Assembly (NCBI GenBank): GCA_950022655.1
Contig: OX465579.1
Coordinates: 79,309,193-79,373,192 of the forward strand
Direction of reading: 5' to 3'
DNA: 64,000 bases
From: Alentia gelatinosa
Taxonomy: Eukaryota > Annelida > Polychaeta > Phyllodocida > Polynoidae
Shown here: positions 23,553 through 34,370 of the stretch, in pieces
How the letters are laid out: each line of letters begins with the position of its first letter
Numbering within the stretch: position 1 is the stretch's first letter
Notes under the pieces: generated by a model
Told to the model about the DNA's origin: nothing
Databases searched by the model: none
Seen by the model: only the letters and a program-made list of their open reading frames with translations
Position numbers and translations under genes: made by a program

Positions 23553-23885
23553 AGGAAACCAACAAGTTTGGTCAAAGTCATTGTTCTCCATGAGTTTGAT
23601 GTGGAGTGAATATTAACGAGGCGAATATCACATAGCGTTCAAACGAGATTGAGAACAATGACTTTAACCAAATGAGTTACTTTCTGTATTTATCTCACAA
23701 CTGTTCACACTAAAAGAATGGATGACACACAGGATTATAGACCATGGAGAACGGACCGCGATACTTGTAGCCCTGGGCATGGAGAACGTGTTCCCAATTT
23801 TAAGCCTATGAGACGAAAATACCAGGGGTTACATAATATTCTGATATTGTCATACTATTTGATATTCTTGAAGGGGTGAGATAAA
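23553..23885 (-). mobile_element. Palindrome-ended non-autonomous element, family C copy 1
   Basis: Hairpin arms (about 23,563-23,587 and 23,651-23,672, TTTGGTCAAAGTCATTGTTC against its complement) are followed by TTTATCTCAC (23,689-23,698), a body of about 175 bp, and the inverted GGGGTGAGATAAA (23,873-23,885). The architecture is the same as families A and B, but the terminal motif is changed at both ends in parallel (CTCAC in place of CCTAC). No ORF. Confidence 0.65.
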
Positions 23886-24567
23886 TCCAAAACTGCACTA
23901 AAACTGTAAAAGAAACAATAGTCATTTGGGTGTGTAATCATCACTTGGCTTCACCTCGATGATGATAATACACATCCAAACTTATGGATTATTGTTTCTC
24001 TATACAATTCTGGATCCAGCTCTATATAAAAGTTGGGTTAACAGTACGATTCACCTATCGTTTACGCAGGGCGTTTAAATATTATCTGTTTGCTGATTTT
24101 TCTTTTTTATTCAGGAAAGAAGTAAGACGTACAGTTCACCCTCACTGGACGTTTTTAAATGTAGTCTCAGTTAGACAAAGAGTAGAAAAATACAAACAAA
24201 AGACTGAATAAACACAGTTTTGTTAATAATACAAGCTGATAATCTCGTTTTTACGTTGTTGGGCATTGTTTCAAGGGAATTGGGTTCTACTAATACAGCA
24301 CATTAAAATAGAGATTAGGTGACACTTGCACGTGATGTTCCCCGAAAGTACTACTTTTGCACGAACCTTTAACTGCTTAAACACAAGCCTTTGATATGGC
24401 TTGTATTTATCACAGGAACCTTGATAGAAGTCAATGTTATCTTATTCTTAATTACACGCCCCTTTTTTCCTCGCCAATAACGCCAGTGCCATCAATCACT
24501 GATTATTACTAATGAGCATTCCCGGTCGTGGATAAGCTGTGTGGTTGCCCGGTAGGATTAAACACAG

Positions 24568-24569
24568 GA

Positions 24570-24653
<84 letters not shown>
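24568..24653. repeat. (AG)n microsatellite
   Basis: About 40 AG units are interrupted once near the start (GAGTGAG) and lead into GGGAGAAGG. The minus-strand open frames over it are pure Ser/Leu artefacts. Confidence 0.95.
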
Positions 24654-24657
<4 letters not shown>

Positions 24658-25237
24658 AGGAGAGAACTATACAGAAAAAAAACATAGACAGGGAGAGATT
24701 GATATAGAATTTCCAACTGATCAATGTTAATCACGTGCATTCCTGGGCTGGATCTAGGGAAAAAAAGAGATTATACTTTCTGAGTGGCTTAGACGTGTAT
24801 TCCAAACCTTAAAATGCACGTAGACACCAATTACCTGCTCGTTTCACAGAGTAGGTCAGCTAAGGTACACTTAGTGATAAGGCAATGATGGATTGCTTCA
24901 GAATGATCCGAACCGGCTGGTGACGAAGAGGGAAGGGAAGCGGAGATTCTAGTATTTAGAGCAGCTCTTAATACAACAACATCAAGGTCATCACCCCCAG
25001 ACTTACACCATAGCATGATTGAAGAATGATCAACACTTTCTTAGTTATTCCACATATATTGATGCTTGAATAGTAAAATCAATTATTTATATCAGCTGAA
25101 TGATGCCGTTTAAAAGAAACCCACTGGCTGGAAATGTAGTAAAGGTTTCTTGCAATCAACTGCATGCAATATCCAAAGTAGCTCATATAATTAGATAAAT
25201 CTCTGCGTTTAGAATCCTACTGAATAGATTCCTCATA

Positions 25238-25485
25238 TTTATCTCACCACTGGTATTTCTTTCGCATAGACCTAACATTGGGAACTCGTATCAAACGCCC
25301 GTTGAAATATCTAAACAGAATACTTAATGGGGGAATATGTGACAAATGTTAGCTGATTAGTCAACCTGAGGGGTGAGATACATTAAGAAACCTATTTAAG
25401 TTTAGGGTCAGAGCTCGACTCCATCTCATTTTAATCGCAAACTCAATGGGATACGAGTTCTGACCTTAAACTTGCATAGGTTTCC
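25238..25485 (+). mobile_element. Palindrome-ended non-autonomous element, family C-like copy 2
   Basis: This copy lies in the opposite orientation to the first. TTTATCTCACC (25,238-25,248) comes first, then a body of about 120 bp, then GGGGTGAGATA (25,370-25,380), then a hairpin with arms at 25,387-25,417 and 25,452-25,485 (GAAACCTATTTAAGTTTAGG against its near-complement). The hairpin sequence differs from family C copy 1, so different hairpins are attached to the same terminal motif. Confidence 0.65.
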
Positions 25486-25630
25486 TCTATAGTATCAATC
25501 ACTCTCTCACTTATCATATCAGACCTGTAAAGACATTCAAATTCTGTCTCACAATCGGGTGAAGACAGCATGCAATATAGATCTATGCATAGATGCGGCA
25601 TATGGCAACCTGGCTAGCAGTGATATTTTT

Positions 25631-25908
25631 AAGAGACGTCACGAGTTTGAGTCTGAGTTTATTTATGCCACGCATTTTGTTGGCTCCATAATTTCACGAG
25701 TCGAAGACGAGCGACATTACGGAGCTAACAAAATGAGTGGCATGAATAAGCTCAAACTCAAACGAGTGGCGTCTAGATTTTATCCTATCCCGTTTCCATA
25801 TTTTTCCAGTATCAGAAAGTAGTGGCATAAACAACACTTTATGTCACGCCCTTGAAATAAATAAATCCCATGTTAAGCCTATAGCGTTTTTTATTAGGGG
25901 TAGGATAA
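25631..25908 (-). mobile_element. Palindrome-ended non-autonomous element, family A copy 1
   Basis: A long hairpin (25,631-25,776, arms of roughly 70 bp starting AGACGTCACGAGTTTGAGTC) is followed by TTATCCTATCCC (25,780-25,791), a short body, and GGGGTAGGATAA (25,897-25,908). The body near the second motif (GTTAAGCCTATAGCG...TTTTTTATTAGGGG) is nearly the same as in family B, although the hairpins are unrelated. A-family copies end at AAGAGACG and are preceded by T at the motif end, consistent with insertion between two T residues. Confidence 0.75.
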
Positions 25909-28058
25909 AACTTCATTAACGTTCCTCTAGAGTTTATAATAAGAGGGACGCCCATATCACATTGCAGATTTCAGCTGTGGAATGGTATGCTATAAAAATA
26001 GAAATACATCAGTCTCTGATCACTTCCAAAGACGATTCAGCGTGTCACAAAGCAAGATGCTGTGATGGGAAACTGTTGGCAGACCCAGAAATGCGCTCTA
26101 TTCTGAAAGACACACCTCCAACTAATATGCGACGGTGGAAAATGGTAGTAAGAATGAAATTACGGAAAGCAAAAGAGTTGCATATAAGGTATAGAAATAG
26201 AATGAAAACCACAGACAGCCATACATTCAATGGTTTAATTCATTATGAATTCAAAAGTTCCCACCATCCACTATGATACCTATATGGCTGATCCTTAGTT
26301 TATTTCCATTTCTTTTATGTGTAATCCAGTATTTGCACAATTTGTGTAAAGATTACAGTAAGGTCCAGATGGGTTACACGCTCCATTTCCTGTGTAGGTG
26401 ACATACACTTGAACAATCACATTTGTCATGTAGAACTTTAAACTACTCCGGGTATACATCAAAGCACTGCCTCTAAGTATGCGAGATTTATTGGCGTTCT
26501 TGGTTTGAATTACGAAGTAAAATATCGGAAAGGAATACACGATCAAAATTATTAATACTACATTCGTATTTTTTCCACACGATATAACCATCGCTATCTT
26601 TACAAACCATTCTCTCATGAAGGTCCTTTTCAGTGGATATCAATGAAAATCTACTCAATTTTAAAGTCTCAGATTTGTGAGGAGTTTGAATCCTGACAGT
26701 CGCGGGTCATTCACAAAGTAAAGTGTGATAAATCTGTAGAGAACATACTTCAAGACGCACATTTCTGACAGCTTGTTTCCGGTCGGTTTATCGGCCTATA
26801 TCTTGATGTCGGGACTCCAACTACAAAACCACGATTTTAAATACTGAAGAAGGTTAAGGCCACCAAACTCAACTTTTCCTCAATAATAGACAACTCAGAC
26901 AGCTACTTCACTTTGTATTTGTTTATTGCGGAACTTGCCGACCTTTCGACCCCCAAGAGTCTTCCTCAGGGCGACAATAAACCAATAATGATTTCAAATG
27001 CTCTATTTCTAATCGTATTTGTGCCAGTAACCCATTGAACCACATGCATCTTAAAATAGACAGCCATAATTCACAGAAGAAAAGCTTTAATCTCCAAGCA
27101 ATGCTCTCAGCGGACTACATTTGGTCGGTCGCCTGCTGTTTATGTAAGCCGTTAAAGCTCGTTTCCCTCTCGAAATAAATGCTGGCTGTGACAAGCTACT
27201 CCTGTTTGGTGCTAGGTGGAAGAAACTCAGAAGGAAAATTGATGCACCAAGATTTGTAATAACATTGATGCGATTTTAACAAACTAAATCAACGACTAGT
27301 TTTGTTTAGCTGAGATCCCTTATCGAATGACAGGGAAGTTAGAAATCGCCGACCTCCAGGTAAATCATGGCTACTAATAAATGAAATTATTTTCACCAAC
27401 CCTAAATAACGGGCATCTTTGTATAAAATAAGGAGCTAGCAATTATTGTTGGTGGCCGCTTTACTATAATGCCCGTATATGTTGCAATTTAGATAATCCA
27501 ATTGATACTGGACATATTATCAAAGATTGTCAGCGTACAACCATAGACTTTGATTCATGGGTCAGTCAAAGAAGGATACATACTATAATGACCTTTATTT
27601 TCCTTGTTTTTAAACATTAATGAAAGCTCATAATCAAAGTCTAGCACTTGGGTAACCTGGCCCTGAAGTTCCGATCACTTTATACTCACCTATTTAGCAA
27701 CCATCCTAGTGAATAGTCCCGCCATTGTAGATACAGTTTGTCAGCAACTATTTGCTCAGCTATTGATCAACAGGAGTAGCGTATCTATATCGAAATCTGT
27801 TAGTAAAAAACAGTCCTTCCAGCTATCTAGGGAATTACGTAGTAATGTCTGGAACGACAAATTCTGTCATATATTATTTGGCCTTAGATATAGTGACACT
27901 TCGAACAATGTGTAAGTCTTACATAGCCATACTGACTATTGCCCTGATTTAATAGACCAGTCTACCAATGTAACTAGATACTATTTAAAAATATAAGTTG
28001 GCAAATCACTGCCGGGAAGGGCCATATGCTGGCAGCCATACATATCTTTAGTAATAAA
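25909..28058. other. No confident gene; two small unassigned open frames
   Basis: A minus-strand frame at 26,295-26,618 (107 codons) has a hydrophobic N-terminal segment (VVLIILIVYSFPIFYFVI) and a Cys-containing C-terminus (GACNPSGPYCNLYTNCAN). A plus frame at 25,962-26,276 (104 codons) is Lys/Arg-rich. Neither has a recognised domain, splice context or homologue, so I leave both uncalled. Around 26,921-26,982 lies a small inverted-repeat segment (GTTTATTG...CAATAAAC) of a type common in dispersed repeats. Confidence 0.45.
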
Positions 28059-28144
28059 GAAGAAACCAACAGGTATTGGTCAAAATCGTCGTTCTCCACG
28101 AGTTTGATGTGGAGTGATATGAACGAGGCGACAACCGAGCAAAT
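28059..28144 (-). mobile_element. Fragment of a family C palindromic element
   Basis: About 85 bp closely resemble the left hairpin arm and core of the element at 23,553 (AACCAACA...TTGGTCAAA..., then GAGTTTGATGTGGAGTG and AACGAGGCGA). The terminal motif and body are missing, so this is a truncated copy. Confidence 0.6.
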
Positions 28145-29017
28145 ATCTCGTAGTTGTCAGACAAAAATACCAATGATGAGATAAAAGAAATAAACTTAGT
28201 CTAGAGGGGGTGGACCAAGTGGTCGCCCATGTCCAACAAGTCCCTATTGTAAGGTCCAGTTTAGGGTCAAATGATAGTTAAGACTAAATCTGGGAGGCAT
28301 TATCCATGGTTATCAACCGTATCAAGTGGCTGGCTTCAGTGGTCGCCTTCTCTCTACTCTATTGGCAGAGTGTAAGGATTCTAAATACACCTTCGTCGAC
28401 TGTAAATGGCCTGCACAAATCCACACTCCTTTGTCATCCTCCATCGGATATTTAGATCCTTGCAATACTACCAAAGTTTCGTAAGGGATCACTGGTGAAA
28501 GAGCTACATGCAATAAGAACTGCAATCAGCAGATTACCTGGAACAATCAACCAACTTTAAATTCTCTACTATCAACTGAAGATCCTCACTGGAGGCCTTA
28601 TTCATATATCCTATATTCTATATGTTATAAGGGATACTTCTTTAGCCCAGAAGAGGTGGAATGAGAAACGCCGCGTGTCTATAGTCGTTTCACTGCCTCT
28701 CCGTTGCTATACTACTCCAATTTCCTGTCATCCACACATTATGACATTCCTACATCACCATGATATGATCCTGGCTGCGGGGCAAAATACAAAACATGTC
28801 AAGCGAATCATTTCCCTTCAAGGAGCAGTAGACTCAGGCTATCACGATAAGCAGCTTCAGCAGGCGGATGTAGGGCCATAGCAACAACTTGTGCCTATTG
28901 CTTTCCAAACAATCGGCCTCCTGCTACCTAGATGCTTGTATACATAACCCTGGTGGGGATAAGGGTTGGCAGCCAAATAGAGCTAGTGTCAGGCCTAATC
29001 TAGTGGGTATAGCCCCA
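28145..29017. other. No recognisable gene
   Basis: A minus frame at 28,322-28,525 (67 codons) and a plus frame at 28,675-28,881 (68 codons) are the longest. Neither shows a motif I can defend. Confidence 0.5.
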
Positions 29018-29155
29018 TTTATCCTACCCCTAATATAAAATCTCATAGGCTTAACATTGACTTTCCGTATGCGCCCGTATGTCGCATACGGATAAAAAAT
29101 CGCTCCTAGGAGCGTACAAAAATGGACCAATATCGTTCACAGGGGGTAGGATAAA
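29018..29155 (+). mobile_element. Short inverted-motif element related to families A and B
   Basis: It begins TTTATCCTACCCC (29,018-29,030) and continues TAATATAAAATCTCATAGGC, matching the reverse complement of the family A/B body end. It closes with GGGGTAGGATAAA (29,143-29,155). The interior has a perfect 14-bp palindrome CGCTCCTAGGAGCG (29,101-29,114) and a 9-10-bp inverted pair around 29,066-29,092. No long hairpin follows, so the hairpin end is lost or was never present. Confidence 0.6.
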
Positions 29156-29609
29156 ATCAAAACCTTATTCCAGATTAAAACCAGATTAAAACTCATCCGG
29201 TTTTACGATAATATGTGACGATGACGGCGATGCGTAGTTCAGATTAGCATGCACGCACATCGTGGTGCTGATTTGTGACGTAGTGACCAGTCTTCGCACC
29301 AAGTTGGTTATGAACTATATGAAGGGAGATTTGAGTATGCGAAGGAGTTATCAGTATAAAGAATACGCTAAAGATAGAAGCTATACCCCTCGCAACGAGG
29401 TACAATGTGTGACAAGTAACAGACTACAAAGTGACGGGTAATGTCGCCGGTGAATTATTCCCGTGGACGTTTACCTTGAAAGGTTTTTTCGAATGAAATA
29501 TTTCCCAGAGGAGTATTTCACTAAGTAAACGTTCTTTCCTCAGCTCCGAAAATGACACTTCCACCCCTGCAATTGTAATTCTTGCTAATCCCTATGACAT
29601 AGTACCTAA

Positions 29610-29891
29610 GGCCCGGCGTCCACCTCCTACGATATGGCACCGATATGCCCTACGATGCACCTCCCGATAAAAAATCCAAATCGCGTCGGAAGGTTACCTA
29701 ATATCGGGGCAGTTGACCACGTTTCTGCGATTAGACACCGATAAAACCCCCATACAATGCGTGAAGGATTGGCATGTCTGGAGATATGTCTACGATTTTG
29801 CACCTTTTCGATATGGCACCGATTTTGACATTTTGTATCGGTGCCATATCGGGAGGTGTACGATTCTATCGTAGTAGGTGGACGCCGGGCC
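29610..29891. mobile_element. Inverted-repeat DNA element E1 (282 bp)
   Basis: Terminal inverted repeats GGCCCGGCGTCCACCT...TACGATA bound a 282-bp body with repeated CGATATGGCACCGATA-like subterminal motifs. TAA directly flanks both ends (29,607-29,609 and 29,892-29,894). A 3-bp TAA/TTA duplication is typical of PIF/Harbinger-group elements, so a non-autonomous member is a reasonable inference. It has no coding capacity. Copies of the family lie at 46,012 and 50,879. Confidence 0.78.
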
Positions 29892-30140
29892 TAAATCCCA
29901 GCTAGAGCAGTGCCTTGTGATTCTGGCCCTGGCCGCAAAATTAAGAAGTAAAATGTTATTTTCATCTTTAATGAATTAACGTGTAATCCCCAAAGTAAAA
30001 TCAATCGGCATATATATGGGTTCTATCCAGCTAGTGGGGCATTTAGAGCCCCACAGCAGGCGCAGGCCAGGTACCATCAAACCCGCTTGACACAGAGCAA
30101 ACCAAAGCAGCCAGGCATGGTCAGTCAGGTGATAATTAGT

Positions 30141-30505
30141 AGAAACCAAACGAGAGTTAGACTTGTCAATGTTTATGCCACTCTGGTCAGGTCTGCTCCT
30201 CACTACACTCGGCTACGCCTCATGTAGTAATACACGACCTTCCCGTCGTGGCATAAACATTGACAAGTCTAACTCGAGTTCGGTTTCGTATTTATCCTAC
30301 CCCGTCTATGCTTATATTACTGTTAAAAAGATAAATATTGAGTCAACGACCAACAGAACTTTTTTCATAGTAGCTGACATCCTGCTCTCTGATTGGTCAA
30401 TATTGTTATTACTCTAGTGGCATAAAAAACACTTTATGTCACGGCCTGCCACATAAAATTTCCCTATGTTAAGTCTATGGCCGTTTTTTATTAGGGGTAG
30501 GATAA
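30141..30505 (-). mobile_element. Palindrome-ended non-autonomous element, family B copy 2
   Basis: The hairpin has arms with ACTTGTCAATGTTTATGCCA and its complement and spans about 30,141-30,289. It is followed by TTATCCTACCCC (30,292-30,303), a body of about 190 bp, and GGGGTAGGATAA (30,494-30,505). The body matches copy 1 (CTGATTGGTCAA, TAGTGGCATAAAAAACACTT, GTTAAGTCTATGG). The central about 76 bp of the hairpin (30,177-30,253) is the reverse complement of the equivalent core in copy 1. Confidence 0.8.
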
Positions 30506-30952
30506 TATAATAGCCCAAATGTTGGTTCTCTGAGCAGTAACGTTATTCTTAGAATGTCCACACACTAAGTACAGAATGCAGCAGAGATACAACGTATAGA
30601 TGACCATGGGAGTACGGTCATGATAATAAAGGGTCGCATGTGAGAGAGTAAAGGGTCTCCGGGTTACTGATCATTCAGCTAGTTGGAGTACAAAACGCAA
30701 CTGGTGAAAACAAGTTATTGATCTTCTTATGGAGAAAGTATTTTGAATGGAGAAAATCTCATCGGGGAATTCCTCCCGGGGAAACACATGCAGGCGGGAT
30801 AGTACCGCTGAGGGAAAGTCCCAACCGTGGGAATAGCGATAAAACCAGTAAGTGTATACATGTATATGGACATCTATTCCGGTGATCACTTGACCACAAG
30901 TGGGTGGAATGCCCTGCTTGTGATATGCACAGTATCCGAACTTAAGATAATG

Positions 30953-31232
30953 AAGAGACGTCACGAGGTTGAGTCTGTGTTTATTAATGTCACGCATTTT
31001 GTGGGCTCCATAATTTCACGAGTCGAAGAGGAGTGATATTGCAGAGCCCACAAAATGAGTGACATAAGTAAACTCAAACTCAAACGAGTGGCGTCTAGAT
31101 TTTATCCTACACCGTTTTCACATTTTTTCAGTATTAGAAAGTAGTGCCATGAACAACACTTTATGTCACACCCGTGACATAAAGAAATCCCATGTTAAGC
31201 CTATGGCGTTTTTTTTATTAGGGGTAGGATAA
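30953..31232 (-). mobile_element. Palindrome-ended non-autonomous element, family A copy 2
   Basis: Same order as the family A copy at 25,631: a hairpin beginning AAGAGACGTCACGAG, then TTATCCTACACC (31,102-31,113), a short body, and GGGGTAGGATAA (31,221-31,232). Scattered substitutions relative to copy 1 show that it is an independent, older insertion. Confidence 0.75.
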
Positions 31233-34200
31233 ATATTAGGGAATCACCTACACTGAGAAGGGTAGTGCGTGAAGCAGCCATTGCCAAGTCACATACCGAA
31301 ACTTACGTGTCATTATGTATGATATAAGAATTATATGCCACACTGGAAAAAACAGGCATTGTTTGTGTTTATCGTAATAGTAACTCAAAATACTGTGTGT
31401 AACAATCTCTAGATGTGGTAGACCGCGACTTTGGTGCAAGCAAACTTCTCAATCAAAAAAGAAGGAAGAAATACCGTGCAATGGGTTAGAGGAATATATG
31501 CCTACGACAGTCCTAACACGACAGTTCATCAACAGCTTCCCCATTATGCATCCAATGATCCTTAATGGTACCATTAACAGTTCAATGATAAAATGCATGG
31601 CCGTAGAATACTCTCGGTCCTTACGGAAACCACCCTCCCTCCTCACACCGTTCATCAACCCAATTGCCCTCTGAATAATCTCACCACTAGCCATTGGTAG
31701 TCGATCGGCATACGCACGATCTCTAATAACCATGTAAGTATGCATCAAGATTTGAAATAAAGGAAGTAGAGTTGTATTTCTTCGGAAGGATTCCTGCCAT
31801 ACGTATTAAGGGTAGACCTCTTCGCACTAAATATCCCGAGACCACATTTTAATTAAATGGCTCTCATGTTACACTACCTCGAGCCTTGGCCAACTTAGGG
31901 TCACCGTATTAGAAACGTGATTCAGGTCAACCATTTCATTTTTCTATATCCTATCAGCATTGACAGCCTTTTATAAATGCATGGATTATAATAAAATTCA
32001 TAGTTATCTACTTATATTTAGTTAATAGAACATGTTACTTAACAGCTCTTATTTCAATAGATGAAGATGTTGATGTCTCAATTCCGTAAATCCTTTATGT
32101 GATATTTAATCAAACGAAATAATGCAGCTTAGACTCGTGCGTTCTAACCTGGCCTATCTCCTTTCCACGCCCAGCTCTATATGCTACAAGCCCTCCAAAC
32201 ACACTTCCCGATGTAATCTGCTGTAATTCTATGGCTCCCGCTAAGACCCTCATACCTCCAACAACCAGTATCTCACCCTCACTTACATAGATTGGTAAAA
32301 GCCAGCCTCTAGCACGCCCTCTCTCAGAGTACCCCGGGTAGTTCGGCTCACTTTACATCCGACTGTAGCCAACATGAAAGTCATGTTGGGAGCCTCAAGT
32401 GCGGCCTTCAGGCCTGACGTTTCTCTTAAAAGGCAAGTGATGGATGCTCAATTTGAAAGTCTAATGGTGGCCTTGCCTTTGCATGGCAGACAGTTCGTTC
32501 ACCCTTTTTGAAAGTTTTCAAGTGTGCTTCTCCCCCTTGAGCCACTCAATGCGACTCGTGTTCAGCTCCAGAGTGTGAATGTTGGTCGTTATCTCGTGCT
32601 TTAGAGGTTTGTGGTTTTAAGTGGGTTGGAGGAGGAGCTGTATATAGACGGATGTTCACCAATGTATCATCTAGACATCATGTTTGCTTGGGTATGTTTC
32701 TAGTCCTTGTCAGAGCTCCTGGTTTGTCTCCAGAGAGTGCAAAATCTTGTTCAGCATCATGGCAGTATTTATTGATTATCATCGACAATGATTACGGTTA
32801 TTTTGAATGAAGGGTCTTTCCGGATAACCTGCTACTATTCCCTTTTGTAAATATGGGTCATCTACTTCCCCATTTCCCTATCTCGAATGCTTTCTCCTCA
32901 AGTTTCCATTTTTATCACGAACTCAATATCAAACATTATACCGTTTTTCTTAACAGTAAACCTTTCATATTTTCTAACATCCTATAGACGGAGACTCGTA
33001 CCAAAAGGTAAACAAAAGGTTAGTAGTCAGTAGTTTAGTAATGAAGAAGAGACCACTTTAGAAAGTGTGATACATCTAAGGGCCACTTGGTGCCCCTCCT
33101 CTGTCTAAACCCTACGATATCCGTTTAGACATTTAGGACAAGATAAGATTCGTCCATGCAGCCCTGACCTTTCTCTAACGTCTGTATATCATATCTCATT
33201 CGTTTATTTTACCCATGGTTTACGAAGTCCCCATTGAAAATACATGAGACCATAGAAAACCACTACCCATTGTTTATTAGTAACTGTAAACCACACCTAT
33301 GGTTTGCAGCTTTTCCAAACCCGTTATAGAATGTCTATTAATAGAAATTACTACGGGTGAGAAATACAACTATCGATGGTTTCGGATAGTCAGCTCTGTA
33401 AGCCACTCGAGTTGAAGAATACACTTGCTATCTCGCTTGTATTACCACGCGTAAACTACTTATTGTTTACAGCCGCCCGTCCAAAAAACATCACCGATTA
33501 TTGTCCTCGATTACAAAAAGTTTTTTGCAAAGGATTTCAGTCAGAGGCTGTTAAACACATTATGGTCAATGGTAGTTCCCACAAGCATTTCCCTATAGAG
33601 GCCTGAGTTGGCCAGTAAAACCTCTTCCCTTATACACTTTACGACGAAACGAGACAAGTAAGAATTTGTCCGGATTCATCTCGTCGCACTTGACATGTGA
33701 CACAGAGTAAGTTACAACCCCATCTGCCCTGATAGCCTACCACTTTCCAGTACACTACTGCGTGTTAATCAGCCACAGTCCTAATTAGTTCCTGTTTGCA
33801 CGGCTCTTCTCTAAGTGTGAATGTAGTGCACCAGTCCTTACTTTTTACACGGTGCTTACGTCACCTCTGAGTATATGTTCCTGTCTGTTACCACAGACCG
33901 GATTCCTCTTGGCAAAAAATTAGGCCAAGTTTCCTTCTGAAAGGAATTGCTCAATGTTGTTCTCGAATTGTATTTTAGTATTTTGTTTCCAGATTCCAGG
34001 AGGGGTCATTCTGGGCAGTATTCAGCGTGGGAAATACTGTTATACGTCTTACCTTTCATTGGCCACGATGATAGGCCTCATAGAATAGAAGGGTTACTAT
34101 CACCTTTTAATGATATTATATAATATGTACATACATATGTAAATATCTTTGTGGTAACAACTGTTGGACTTTACGATACAGTAAACGGGATCTTGAGGAG

Positions 34201-34370
34201 GATCTTGTCTATTTTTCGGAAGAAGTATCTAGCCTTAAATTATGATGGACTCATATACATATCTGTTCACTGGAAAAAATGAATGGAATATGATGCACAG
34301 GTTGTTCATATTCATTATTCTAAATGTAAGGCTTTCGATGGTAACCTAACACAGTCAAATTCGTAATATG
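31233..34370. other. No confident gene; small open frames only
   Basis: The longest frame is minus 31,449-31,748 (99 codons). A plus-strand stretch at about 32,320-32,494 stays open for about 60 codons and a frame at 33,376-33,606 runs 76 codons. None shows a recognised motif or convincing splice sites. The remainder is AT-rich and featureless by eye. Confidence 0.45.

Noticed and set aside
26921..26982. Hammerhead-ribozyme-like arrangement on the minus strand (CTGAGGA, a 5-bp stem, GAAA, closing GTTTATTG/CAATAAAC)
   Set aside because: No stem III with the required U16.1-H17 cleavage position can be drawn, and an extra A follows CTGAGGA.
28322..28525. Minus-strand 67-codon frame resembling a BEL/Pao polyprotein segment
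   Set aside because: The resemblance is confined to a few residues (DDKGVWICAGHLQS) and nothing flanking supports a retroelement.
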